From an uncultured Actinomycetes bacterium (lineage in GTDB: Bacteria > Actinomycetota > Actinomycetes > Nanopelagicales > Nanopelagicaceae), in assembly GCA_903953805.1 (NCBI GenBank), contig CAJBLC010000012.1, positions 1-8,817 of the forward strand: a stretch of DNA of 8,817 nucleotides. Reading direction: 5' to 3'. Of the stretch, positions 1 through 5,888 are shown in pieces. The first letter of the stretch is position 1, and every line of letters starts with the position of its first letter. The notes beneath the pieces are model-generated. The model was not told the origin of the DNA and made no database searches. It saw only the letters and a program-made list of their open reading frames with translations. Made by a program: the position numbers and the translations under genes.

Positions 1-41
1 GACTCTCTGGTCAATTAACCAACAGTCTTAATACTCTGAAT

Positions 42-1013
42 TTATAGCCACTCTGACTTCTTGAATTTTCTGAAGAGAAAAGCGGTCAGGGTGGCCATTC
101 CAGCTAAGACCACGTAATAACCATAGCGAGTGCCTAGTTCAGGCATATGGTGAAAATTCATTCCGTAGATTCCAGCGACCATAGTTGGGCCTGATGCAAG
201 TGCGACCCATGCTGAAATGCGCCGAACATCAATATTCTGTTGAACTTGGATGTGCGCCAAATCTGCCTGCAGGACCGATGTGATGAGCGAATCTAATCCC
301 GTCGCCTGTTCGATCGCCTGAAGGAGATGGTCGGAGGTATCGCGGAAGAAGGGCTTTATTCCGTCCGGAACTCGAGGGGCAGAATCTCCTGCGAGGCGGT
401 TGATAGGAATCAAGAGTGGTTCAATGGCATGTTTAAATTCGATGATCTCTCGCTTTAAGAAGTAGATCTCTTGCGAGAAGGTCTGCCGCTTTCCATTGAA
501 GACTTTGTTCTCAACACCGACAACCTCTTGCTCGAGTGAGGCGCCGATAAAGGTGTAGCCATCGATCACTCGGTCTGCAACAGCGTGGAGTACCGAGAAT
601 GGCCCAAACTTGAGCATCTCAGGGCGTTGCTCGAGGTCGTGGCGCACTGTCGCTAACGGCGATCCTTCGCCATGGCGCACAATGACGATGAAGTGCTCAT
701 CGATGAAGCAGAGGAGCTCACCAGTGGTGATCTCTTGCTCCTTCTTGTCGAAGAAGACGGTTTTGAGAACGAAGAAGGTTAGACCCTCATAATCTTCCAA
801 CTTAGGGCGTTGATTTGCATGGATTGCATCTTCGACAGCGAGTGGGTGGAAGTTGAGTTCGCCAACAATGAGGTCGAACTCTTTCTTGGTTGGCTCAGCG
901 AGACCAACCCAGACAAAGCCGCCATCGCGCTTAGCGATTTCAACTAAGTCAGAGATATCTTCAGGGCCATCAACGCGACGGCCATCTTGATAGAGCGCGA
1001 CATCAACAATCAT
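42..1013 (-). CDS. corA: CorA-family magnesium/divalent-metal ion channel
   Basis: This 323-residue protein belongs to the CorA family of homopentameric inner-membrane channels that import Mg2+ and sometimes Co2+ or Ni2+. Residues 1 to about 260 form the soluble cytoplasmic domain ending in the long charged helix. The first membrane helix is at about 266-284 and ends in the signature YGMNF (GMN at 284-286); MPEL follows at 290-293 in the short external loop. The second helix is at about 297-314, and the chain ends in a basic cytoplasmic tail (RKFKKSEWL). Length and domain order are normal for the family. The start is an ATG with only a weak upstream AGG-type ribosome site. It lies 27 bp downstream of a small zinc-ribbon gene on the same strand, which probably shares its transcript. 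Metal specificity cannot be read from the sequence. Confidence 0.96.
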   Translation of the reverse strand: MIVDVALYQDGRRVDGPEDISDLVEIAKRDGGFVWVGLAEPTKKEFDLIVGELNFHPLAVEDAIHANQRPKLEDYEGLTFFVLKTVFFDKKEQEITTGELLCFIDEHFIVIVRHGEGSPLATVRHDLEQRPEMLKFGPFSVLHAVADRVIDGYTFIGASLEQEVVGVENKVFNGKRQTFSQEIYFLKREIIEFKHAIEPLLIPINRLAGDSAPRVPDGIKPFFRDTSDHLLQAIEQATGLDSLITSVLQADLAHIQVQQNIDVRRISAWVALASGPTMVAGIYGMNFHHMPELGTRYGYYVVLAGMATLTAFLFRKFKKSEWL

Positions 1014-1040
1014 GGTCGGACTCTAACCTGCCAAAGTGAA

Positions 1041-1211
1041 TTATCCGGCAAGGAGTGTGATCGTATGTGAAGCGAGGTGTTCATTGGCTGGCGTTGATGT
1101 CAATCCACATTCAGTGCATTGGACGACCAGACCCGCTCCCTTTGCATAGAAGAGCTCGAGATCTTGAGAGTGGCAGAAAGAGCACTCTGGCAATTCATTT
1201 ACCTGTTGCAT
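1041..1211 (-). CDS. Small zinc-ribbon protein (56 aa), function unknown
   Basis: Translating the minus strand from the ATG at 1211 gives a 56-residue protein ending in TAA at 1041-1043. It carries two CxxC knuckles, C10-x2-C13 and C32-x2-C35, separated by 18 residues, which is the layout of a single zinc-ribbon fold. The first knuckle reads PECSFCHS and the second reads QCTECGL. An AAAGGAGGT ribosome site lies 4 nt before the ATG, which strongly supports real translation despite the small size. The gene lies 27 bp upstream of corA in the same direction, so the two are probably co-transcribed. Such short ribbons are often nucleic-acid or protein binders, or structural zinc proteins, but nothing here identifies a partner. 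A link with metal transport by CorA is only inference from position. Confidence 0.8.
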   Translation of the reverse strand: MQQVNELPECSFCHSQDLELFYAKGAGLVVQCTECGLTSTPANEHLASHTITLLAG

Positions 1212-1215
1212 GGCT

Positions 1216-1224
1216 ACCTCCTTT
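1216..1224 (-). promoter_or_regulatory. Strong Shine-Dalgarno site of the zinc-ribbon gene
   Basis: The minus strand reads AAAGGAGGT, then four bases, then ATG. This matches the anti-Shine-Dalgarno sequence almost completely and is the strongest ribosome site in the window. It fixes the start of the 56-residue gene at 1211. The rest of the 1212-1346 gap shows no promoter or terminator that I can defend. Confidence 0.8.
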
Positions 1225-1346
1225 CGTGAACAGGCGTCAGCGAGATCACTAGGGAAGTAAAGTAAGGATGACAGGCAGCTTCTGATCTACCTCTTCCAAA
1301 AAGGTTAATGTTGAGTTAAGAACGATTGAACTCTCCCAACAACAAG

Positions 1347-2003
1347 TTACAGCTGGTTCCACTTCACAATGACGAGGGCTATCCCTAGGCTGATCAAGGT
1401 CAGAGCGACTATGAGAGAGCCAGATCGTCCGAGCCGCTGCGGAAGGCCGTTGACTCCTTGCGCCAGATCCCACTCCAAATCCTTTAAGACATTGAGGAAA
1501 TGAAATGCGCTCGCAAAGATGGCAAAGCCCAGCGTGAGCCAGATCGAAGGAACTTTTCCAGCTGCGAGATATATCGCCCATGGCATAGCACCGAATGAGA
1601 TGAAGTATGGGAGAAAGGAGAGGACCGTCCGCTTTGCTTTGAGGTTATAGAACGTCGCACTCAACACTCCCAGCGCATGAACTAAGCCCCCCTTCAAACC
1701 AAGCGGACCGGTGAAGGACAGAACACCAGCGAGCAAGAGTGCGATGGGGATTGCGAACTGTAGATCTCTCGGAGACAACTCCCCCGCGACCAGAGGTTTC
1801 TTTGCTCTCACTGCCGCTCGATCAAGTGGGTAATCGACGAGATCGTTACTCCAACCAACTACACATTGCCCAGCAAAGATCGCTGTCGCAATCAAGATTG
1901 AGTTGATCGCCCCGAATTGGGTTCGAGCTAGAAGGAAGCCGACAGAGGTTACAAGAACGGTTGGGCCAAAATGGGTCGCTCTTGCATAGGTCAGTACTTT
2001 CAT
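1347..2003 (-). CDS. UbiA-family prenyltransferase, short form
   Basis: This polytopic membrane protein of 218 residues carries both Asp-rich motifs of the UbiA superfamily, which transfers a polyprenyl group from its diphosphate to an acceptor. Motif 1 is NDLVDYPLD (N53, D54, D57, D61) followed by KKPL; motif 2 is KDLEWD (D175, D179) followed by GVNGLPQRLG. About seven hydrophobic segments are visible. The open frame continues upstream to 2135, but that extension runs through a tRNA gene (2029-2101), so I place the start at the ATG at 2003; a GTG at 2009 is the alternative. Only one clear membrane helix (about 198-213) follows motif 2, so the protein is shorter than the usual nine-helix, 280-300 residue members. 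No frameshifted continuation was found. The acceptor (quinone ring, polyol phosphate or other lipid) cannot be decided from the sequence. Confidence 0.85.
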   Translation of the reverse strand: MKVLTYARATHFGPTVLVTSVGFLLARTQFGAINSILIATAIFAGQCVVGWSNDLVDYPLDRAAVRAKKPLVAGELSPRDLQFAIPIALLLAGVLSFTGPLGLKGGLVHALGVLSATFYNLKAKRTVLSFLPYFISFGAMPWAIYLAAGKVPSIWLTLGFAIFASAFHFLNVLKDLEWDLAQGVNGLPQRLGRSGSLIVALTLISLGIALVIVKWNQL

Positions 2004-2028
2004 GCCCACACCATAATCGAATGGAAAG

Positions 2029-2101
2029 TGCCCCGGGTCGGACTCGAACCGACACTGAAAGGATTTTAAGTCCTCTTCCTCTACCTTTGGGATACCAGGG
2101 C
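2029..2101 (-). tRNA. tRNA with UAA anticodon (Leu), short variable loop
   Basis: The minus strand folds into a 73-nt cloverleaf. The acceptor GCCCTGG pairs with CCGGGGC with one G-U pair. The D arm has three pairs, TCC with GGA, around a loop containing GGTAG. The anticodon stem GAGGA pairs with TCCTT around the loop CTTAAAA, giving anticodon UAA. The variable loop is 5 nt (TCAGT), and the T arm is GTCGG with CCGAC around TTCGAGT. The discriminator is A and the 3' CCA is not encoded. The anticodon, A73 and the three-pair D stem with GGTAGA fit leucine, but bacterial tRNA-Leu normally has a long variable arm, so charging by LeuRS is inferred, not certain. A promoter lies just upstream, and the UbiA-family gene begins 25 bp beyond the 3' end. 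Confidence 0.88.
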
Positions 2102-2124
2102 GTAGAGCTTTGTGAAGAGCCAAG

Positions 2125-2154
2125 ATTACACGCACTTTCTCGTGGGGATTTCAA
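2125..2154 (-). promoter_or_regulatory. Probable sigma-70-type promoter of the tRNA
   Basis: On the minus strand TTGAAA (2149-2154) and TGTAAT (2125-2130) are separated by 18 bp, a close match to housekeeping -35 and -10 boxes. Transcription would begin near 2118, giving a leader of about 17 nt before the tRNA 5' end at 2101. There is no terminator between the tRNA and the UbiA-family gene, so this promoter may also drive that gene. It lies back to back with the plus-strand promoter of the hydrolase gene. Confidence 0.6.
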
Positions 2155-2184
2155 AGTCATCAGGCTTGAATTCCCCACTCGGTT

Positions 2185-2190
2185 TATGAT
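2185..2190 (+). promoter_or_regulatory. -10 element for a probable leaderless mRNA
   Basis: The hexamer TATGAT ends 6 nt before the ATG at 2197, so transcription would begin at or next to the A of the start codon. There is no purine-rich ribosome site in front of this ATG, which fits a leaderless transcript, a common arrangement in actinobacteria. No good -35 box stands at the usual distance; a TTGAAT at 2166-2171 is only 13 bp away and is probably too close. Confidence 0.5.
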
Positions 2191-2196
2191 CATCCA

Positions 2197-2877
2197 ATGA
2201 AACCGACAGTGATTCTCGTTCATGGCGCCTGGCACAATGGCAAAGGGTTCGCCCATCTCCAAGAGGAGTTAAAGGCTCTGGGGATTCCATCTCAAACCGT
2301 TGATCTGACCAGTGTTGGTACTGCAGATCAAACCCTTGGTGATATGTATTCCGATGCCGCACTTCTACGGGAAGTAATTGCTGGTGTCGATGGTGATTGT
2401 GTTGTTCTCGGCCACTCCTATGGCGGGCTCGTTATCACTGAGGCGACTGCTGGCGCGAAGAAGGTTAAGAAGTTGATTTATATGACCGCCTTCATGCTCG
2501 ATGCCAGCGAGACCCTCTATGCAGCATGTGGCAGTGTCGATCCAGATTGGTGGCAGGTTGCCCCAGATCAGAGCCGCCTCACTGCAAATACTCCAGAGAA
2601 CGTCTTCTACAACACATGTACTACAGAGGTCACAAGCGCAGCGGTGAAAGAACTACGGACTCAGAGCCTGCCATCATTTAATCAACCAATCACACAAGTT
2701 GGTTGGAAAGAGATTCCCTCTTCTTACATTATTTGTGAATTAGATAACGCAATCCCACTCTTCGCTCAAGAGGCGATGTCTGACCGCGCAACTGAGGTAG
2801 TCCGAATGAAGACCGATCACTCACCATTCCTCAGTGCACCAGCAGAACTCGCAGGAGTCATCGCAGGGCTCATATGA
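2197..2877 (+). CDS. Alpha/beta hydrolase (esterase-like)
   Basis: This 226-residue single-domain cytoplasmic protein has the alpha/beta-hydrolase fold. The N-terminal strand ends in VHGAW (residues 8-12), the usual oxyanion-hole HG motif. The nucleophile elbow is GHSYGG with Ser74. A likely catalytic Asp is D183 in ELDNAIP, and the catalytic His is H208 in TDHSPF near the C terminus. Length and spacing match small esterases of the salicylate/pheromone-esterase and pyrethroid-hydrolase-like group, but the substrate cannot be predicted. There is no signal peptide. The start ATG has no ribosome site and follows a TATGAT box closely, so translation is probably leaderless. The stop overlaps the start of the next gene as ATGA, so the two are translationally coupled. 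Confidence 0.93.
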   Translation: MKPTVILVHGAWHNGKGFAHLQEELKALGIPSQTVDLTSVGTADQTLGDMYSDAALLREVIAGVDGDCVVLGHSYGGLVITEATAGAKKVKKLIYMTAFMLDASETLYAACGSVDPDWWQVAPDQSRLTANTPENVFYNTCTTEVTSAAVKELRTQSLPSFNQPITQVGWKEIPSSYIICELDNAIPLFAQEAMSDRATEVVRMKTDHSPFLSAPAELAGVIAGLI

Positions 2878-3395
2878 AACGCGTAGTTGCTGCCCTAATC
2901 ACACTCACCTTTGCATTTCCACACTCGGCAGTAGCGATGGGTAGTGGTGACAAGTATCAGGATCTGCAAACTGGCGTTACCTATGTCGTTTATAAGCCAA
3001 CAAATACTTTGAAATTACCTCCCCTCAACTTTGAGGTCCGCCCATGTCGCCTCTTCCCTAAAAAGGACCAATATCTCTTAGCCGGCTTTGGTGGAATGGA
3101 TCAGGGCATCGCACTCGTTGAGACATCAGCCCAATTCAACTGCACTGGCGTTGATAATCCTCAGCCACTTGGAACAGTGAAGATCAATGGGATTACTGCA
3201 AAGCTCGGAATCTATTGTGCCACGAAATGCTCAGCATCAACCTTTGTACAGCATGGTGGAGAAATTTCCTATGTCACACCTAAGACGAAAACTCTTGCTT
3301 CAACCTATATTCGGTTAGGAACACAAGGCGGCTTTACCGTTGATCAATTAATTGCTTTTGCTAAGGGTTTGAAGCCGGTTAACGGAAAGAGTTAG
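2874..3395 (+). CDS. Secreted protein of unknown function
   Basis: I do not recognise a family for this 173-residue protein. Its N terminus is a classical signal peptide: basic MKR, a hydrophobic core (about residues 4-16) and a likely cleavage site after AVA at residue 21. There is no lipobox Cys, so it is probably released or loosely held outside the membrane. The mature part has four cysteines (58, 90, 115, 119), which could form two disulfides, and a Gly/Thr-rich, strand-like composition with no other membrane segment. The ATG overlaps the hydrolase stop codon by 4 nt, with a GCAGGG ribosome site inside the upstream gene. The 3' end overlaps the convergent uracil-DNA glycosylase gene by 17 bp. 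Co-expression with the hydrolase is likely; a shared function is not shown. Confidence 0.82.
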   Translation: MKRVVAALITLTFAFPHSAVAMGSGDKYQDLQTGVTYVVYKPTNTLKLPPLNFEVRPCRLFPKKDQYLLAGFGGMDQGIALVETSAQFNCTGVDNPQPLGTVKINGITAKLGIYCATKCSASTFVQHGGEISYVTPKTKTLASTYIRLGTQGGFTVDQLIAFAKGLKPVNGKS

Positions 3396-4086
3396 CCTTC
3401 TTAATAACACTATCCAGCATCTTCTCGGTGAGCTTGCCAGTGAATGTGTTCTGCTGACTTGGGTGGTAACTCCCCAAAACAAGGCGCTTGGTGCCATCTT
3501 TACCGATAAAGGAAAATGATGCGCCATGGCCAAACTTTGGACGTGGCTTTGGCAGAGTCTCTCCCATCTCTGTGAGCGTCGAATAGATCTGGCTCCAGGC
3601 CAAGTTTCCGAGTGCAACAAAGACCTTCGCTGTTGGCATCAAGAGCGAGATCTCATTAGCAAAGAATGGTGCGCAGGTATTTTTCTCGTCAGTGCTCGGT
3701 TTATTGTCAGGCGGGGCACACCTCACGGCGCAGAGAATGCGAGTGTTCATGAGCTCTTGTCCATCATTTTTTGAGGTGCTCGTCGCAATCTTTGCTAACC
3801 CTTGCTTATGGAGAGCGCGATAGAGCCAATCTCCTGAGCTGTCACCAGTGAATACACGTCCCGTTCTGTTGGCGCCATGGGCACCAGGTGCCAAGCCAAG
3901 GATGATGATCTGTGCATCCGACGGCCCAAATCCTGGGACAGGTTTTCCCCAATATTTTTGATCTTCGTAGGACTTGCGCTTTGTAACCGCTACTTCTTCG
4001 CGCCACTCAACTAATCGTGGGCAGAGAGTGCACTGAATGATCGCCTTATCAAGAAGCGGTAAGGACTTGTACGTTTTACGATCCAC
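3379..4086 (-). CDS. Uracil-DNA glycosylase, family 5 (UdgB type)
   Basis: This 235-residue enzyme removes uracil, and in this family often hypoxanthine or other deaminated bases, from DNA as the first step of base excision repair. The active-site motif begins GLAPGAHGANRTGR (about 64-77) and continues FTGD (79-82), which is the family-5 form. The second motif is HPSQQNTFTGKLT, with H208. An iron-sulfur cluster is expected from C19-x2-C22 near the N terminus together with C123 and C138 (C119 is also present). The start is a GTG that overlaps the end of the ppx gene by 11 bp, so it is the last cistron of the long minus-strand cluster. Its 3' end overlaps the opposing secreted-protein gene. Confidence 0.93.
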   Translation of the reverse strand: MDRKTYKSLPLLDKAIIQCTLCPRLVEWREEVAVTKRKSYEDQKYWGKPVPGFGPSDAQIIILGLAPGAHGANRTGRVFTGDSSGDWLYRALHKQGLAKIATSTSKNDGQELMNTRILCAVRCAPPDNKPSTDEKNTCAPFFANEISLLMPTAKVFVALGNLAWSQIYSTLTEMGETLPKPRPKFGHGASFSFIGKDGTKRLVLGSYHPSQQNTFTGKLTEKMLDSVIKKANSFR

Positions 4087-4996
4087 TTCGGGCTAGGCCC
4101 CAGGCAATTCCATCAAGAATATCTGACTCTGATGCGACAAACTCTTTCGCTCCTGTTGCATGAAGCACGCGTGAAAGCACGAGTGAACCGGCTGTTATGA
4201 CATCGACGCGACCAGGATGCATATATCCAAGCGCTGCAATCTCATCTCGGGTCATACGTTGGAACATCGCCGCTACTTCATGTACCCGAGAAGCTGGGAT
4301 ACGTGATAAGTGGATTGAATAGCGATCGTATTCAGTTAGTCCAAGCGCAGCTGCCGCCACCGTTGTTGCAGTTCCAGCAACGCAAATAAGAGTCTGAGCA
4401 GATGTAATTGCTACATCCTCTGCCGCCGAAGCGATCGCCGCATCGATATCAATGATTGCAGCCGAGATGGAATCTGAAGTCGGTGGCTGCTGATTGAGAT
4501 GCCGCTCCGCCATGCGAACACACCCGATATTCACTGACTTAGCAGCACTTACTTCAGTTGTTCCAAGTACAAACTCTGTCGATCCGCCGCCAATATCGAC
4601 AACGAGGAATGGTCCATCACTTCCGTGAAGTTCAGTCGTAGCGCCCATGAAGGAGAGAGCTGCTTCCTCAGTACCAGGAATAACTTCAGGTTCGATTCCT
4701 AAAATATTTCGGACGCCATCAATAAATAGATGACGGTTTGTCGCATCACGAGTAGCGCTCGTTGCACAGAAGCGAACCCGCTCAACACCCTTTGCCGCGA
4801 TGAGATCGGCATATTCCTGAGTTACCTTGAGAGTGCGTTCAATCGCTGCTGGATCAAAGGCCTTATTCTTATCAACACCTTGCCCAAGGCGGACAACTTC
4901 CATCCGTCGAACCACTTCTTTAAAAGAGTTCTCATGGATATCAGCGATCAGTAATCGAATTGAGTTCGTTCCACAATCAATCGCTGCTACGCGCAT
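4076..4996 (-). CDS. ppx: Ppx/GppA-family exopolyphosphatase
   Basis: This 306-residue protein belongs to the Ppx/GppA phosphatases of the actin-like ATPase superfamily, which shorten polyphosphate or hydrolyse pppGpp. The first phosphate loop is IDCGTNSIRLL (6-16). The catalytic-type EEA follows at 110-112, the second phosphate loop DIGGGSTE at 134-141, and an adenosine-type AGTATT at 207-212. It lacks the extra C-terminal domains of the E. coli enzymes, as usual for the short actinobacterial forms. I chose the ATG at 4996, not the GTG at 5014, because GGAAGG stands 6 nt before it and the protein then begins MRVAAIDCGTNS as in relatives. The start overlaps the DUF501 gene by 10 bp. Whether polyphosphate or pppGpp is the substrate cannot be told. 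Confidence 0.93.
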   Translation of the reverse strand: MRVAAIDCGTNSIRLLIADIHENSFKEVVRRMEVVRLGQGVDKNKAFDPAAIERTLKVTQEYADLIAAKGVERVRFCATSATRDATNRHLFIDGVRNILGIEPEVIPGTEEAALSFMGATTELHGSDGPFLVVDIGGGSTEFVLGTTEVSAAKSVNIGCVRMAERHLNQQPPTSDSISAAIIDIDAAIASAAEDVAITSAQTLICVAGTATTVAAAALGLTEYDRYSIHLSRIPASRVHEVAAMFQRMTRDEIAALGYMHPGRVDVITAGSLVLSRVLHATGAKEFVASESDILDGIAWGLARSGS

Positions 4997-5481
4997 GGTT
5001 CGCCTTCCCACCACTTCGGTAGGGCCGCAAGCGCTTCATCACCAAAGGGATTGACGCCAGGTCCAGCACCGAGTGAGTGAGCAACTAGTGAATGGAGACA
5101 CTTCACGCGAGTAGGCATCCCGCCAGCGGTAATTCCATCTACTTCCGGGACATCCATGCCAAGAGCTGCACGGGCTGCGAGGTAATCTTCATGGGCTGCT
5201 TGATACTGTCCCGCAATTTCTGGATCGGTCGAGAGGCGTCCTTCCATCTCTGCCATCATGCCGGTGGTTTCTAGGGTTGAGATCGCGCCAGTTAATTTTG
5301 GACAGGTTGCATAATAAAAAGTTGGGAATGGTGTGCCATCTGAGAGGCGTGGTGGTGTCTCTACTACCGCTGGCTTTCCACATGGGCATCGATAGGCAAT
5401 CGCATGAACATCGCGAGGTGTGCGCCCTAATTGGCTAGCGATCGCATCGAGATCTGCTTGCGTTGGCTTATCTTTTGCCAT
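4987..5481 (-). CDS. DUF501 protein
   Basis: This 164-residue protein matches the actinobacterial DUF501 family, which regularly stands between ftsB/divIC and ppx. Recognisable conserved parts are RCPCGKPAVVETPPRL (31-46), DGTPFPT (48-54) followed by YYATCP, and a C-terminal block GGMPTRVKCLH (120-130) with GVNPFGDEAL (142-151). Cysteines 32, 34, 60 and 128 fall in these blocks and might bind a metal, but this is inference. There is no signal peptide or membrane helix, so it is probably cytoplasmic. No biochemical function is known to me. The ATG at 5481 lies 3 bp after the ftsB stop, and the 3' end overlaps ppx, so it is part of the coupled cluster. Confidence 0.9.
   Translation of the reverse strand: MAKDKPTQADLDAIASQLGRTPRDVHAIAYRCPCGKPAVVETPPRLSDGTPFPTFYYATCPKLTGAISTLETTGMMAEMEGRLSTDPEIAGQYQAAHEDYLAARAALGMDVPEVDGITAGGMPTRVKCLHSLVAHSLGAGPGVNPFGDEALAALPKWWEGEPCA
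5003..5008 (-). promoter_or_regulatory. Ribosome binding site that fixes the ppx start
   Basis: The minus strand reads GGAAGG, then six bases, then ATG (4996). It lies inside the last codons of the DUF501 gene and supports the ATG over the upstream in-frame GTG at 5014. Confidence 0.6.
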
Positions 5482-5484
5482 GAA

Positions 5485-5880
5485 TTATGGGTTCACATTC
5501 GTACTTGTAATTGAGGAGATAACTTTCGCGTACCAAGGAAGTCCGGCAGGAATATCAGTTGAGATAACCCCAGCTGCCTTATTCCCTGAACTCGCCTCTG
5601 TGGTTGCACCGAGAACGATGTATTGATGTTCACCTGGAAAGATGTAATGGAGTCTGGTTCGCGCTTGTGAGGCGACGTAAGCCGGGTCGTTCCACTTCGC
5701 CAACTCATTTGTTGCCGCATCAAGTGTTGCTTGAGAATCGTGAAGCTGAACGCGAAGGGCATTGATCTGAGCCCGTTGGGCAAAATATCGTTGAAGTGGT
5801 GGTGCCAAAGTAATAGCGACTACGAAGAGCACGGTTGCAACAGCAAGGTTGCGACCTGAAACTCCTCGTAGCCACTTCAC
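5485..5880 (-). CDS. ftsB: FtsB/DivIC-family septum formation protein
   Basis: This 131-residue bitopic membrane protein is of the FtsB/DivIC type, which joins FtsL and FtsQ in the divisome and helps activate septal wall synthesis. A short basic N terminus (MKWLRG) is followed by one membrane helix at about 11-27, then a coiled-coil segment at about 32-63. Next comes the typical conserved stretch WNDPAYVASQARTRLHYIFPGE (split as WNDPAYVASQ at 63-72 and ARTRLHYIFPGE at 73-84). The remaining tail of about 45 residues is poorly conserved and extracytoplasmic. The start codon is a GTG 8 bp after the enolase stop, without a strong ribosome site, so translation probably depends on coupling to eno. 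Its place directly after eno is the standard actinobacterial arrangement. Confidence 0.92.
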   Translation of the reverse strand: MKWLRGVSGRNLAVATVLFVVAITLAPPLQRYFAQRAQINALRVQLHDSQATLDAATNELAKWNDPAYVASQARTRLHYIFPGEHQYIVLGATTEASSGNKAAGVISTDIPAGLPWYAKVISSITSTNVNP

Positions 5881-5888
5881 GGTCTTAA

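Noticed and set aside
1298..1333. Possible terminator after the UbiA-family gene (GAGTT/AACTC stem, then a T run on the minus strand)
   Set aside because: The stem is only 5 bp and AT-rich with an 11-nt loop, and the T run lies about 10 nt beyond it, so it does not look like an intrinsic terminator.
1249..1581. 110-residue minus-strand open frame overlapping the UbiA-family gene
   Set aside because: It is an out-of-frame shadow of the prenyltransferase gene, with no family resemblance and no ribosome site; I also tested it as a frameshifted continuation of UbiA and it has no membrane helix.
2004..2135. 44-residue N-terminal extension of the UbiA-family frame
   Set aside because: It reads through the tRNA gene, and UbiA proteins do not start with such a segment; the hydrophobic part begins after the ATG at 2003.
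2166..2190. TTGAAT and TATGAT as a full promoter for the hydrolase
   Set aside because: The spacing is only 13 bp, too short for a normal -35/-10 pair; I keep only the -10 box.
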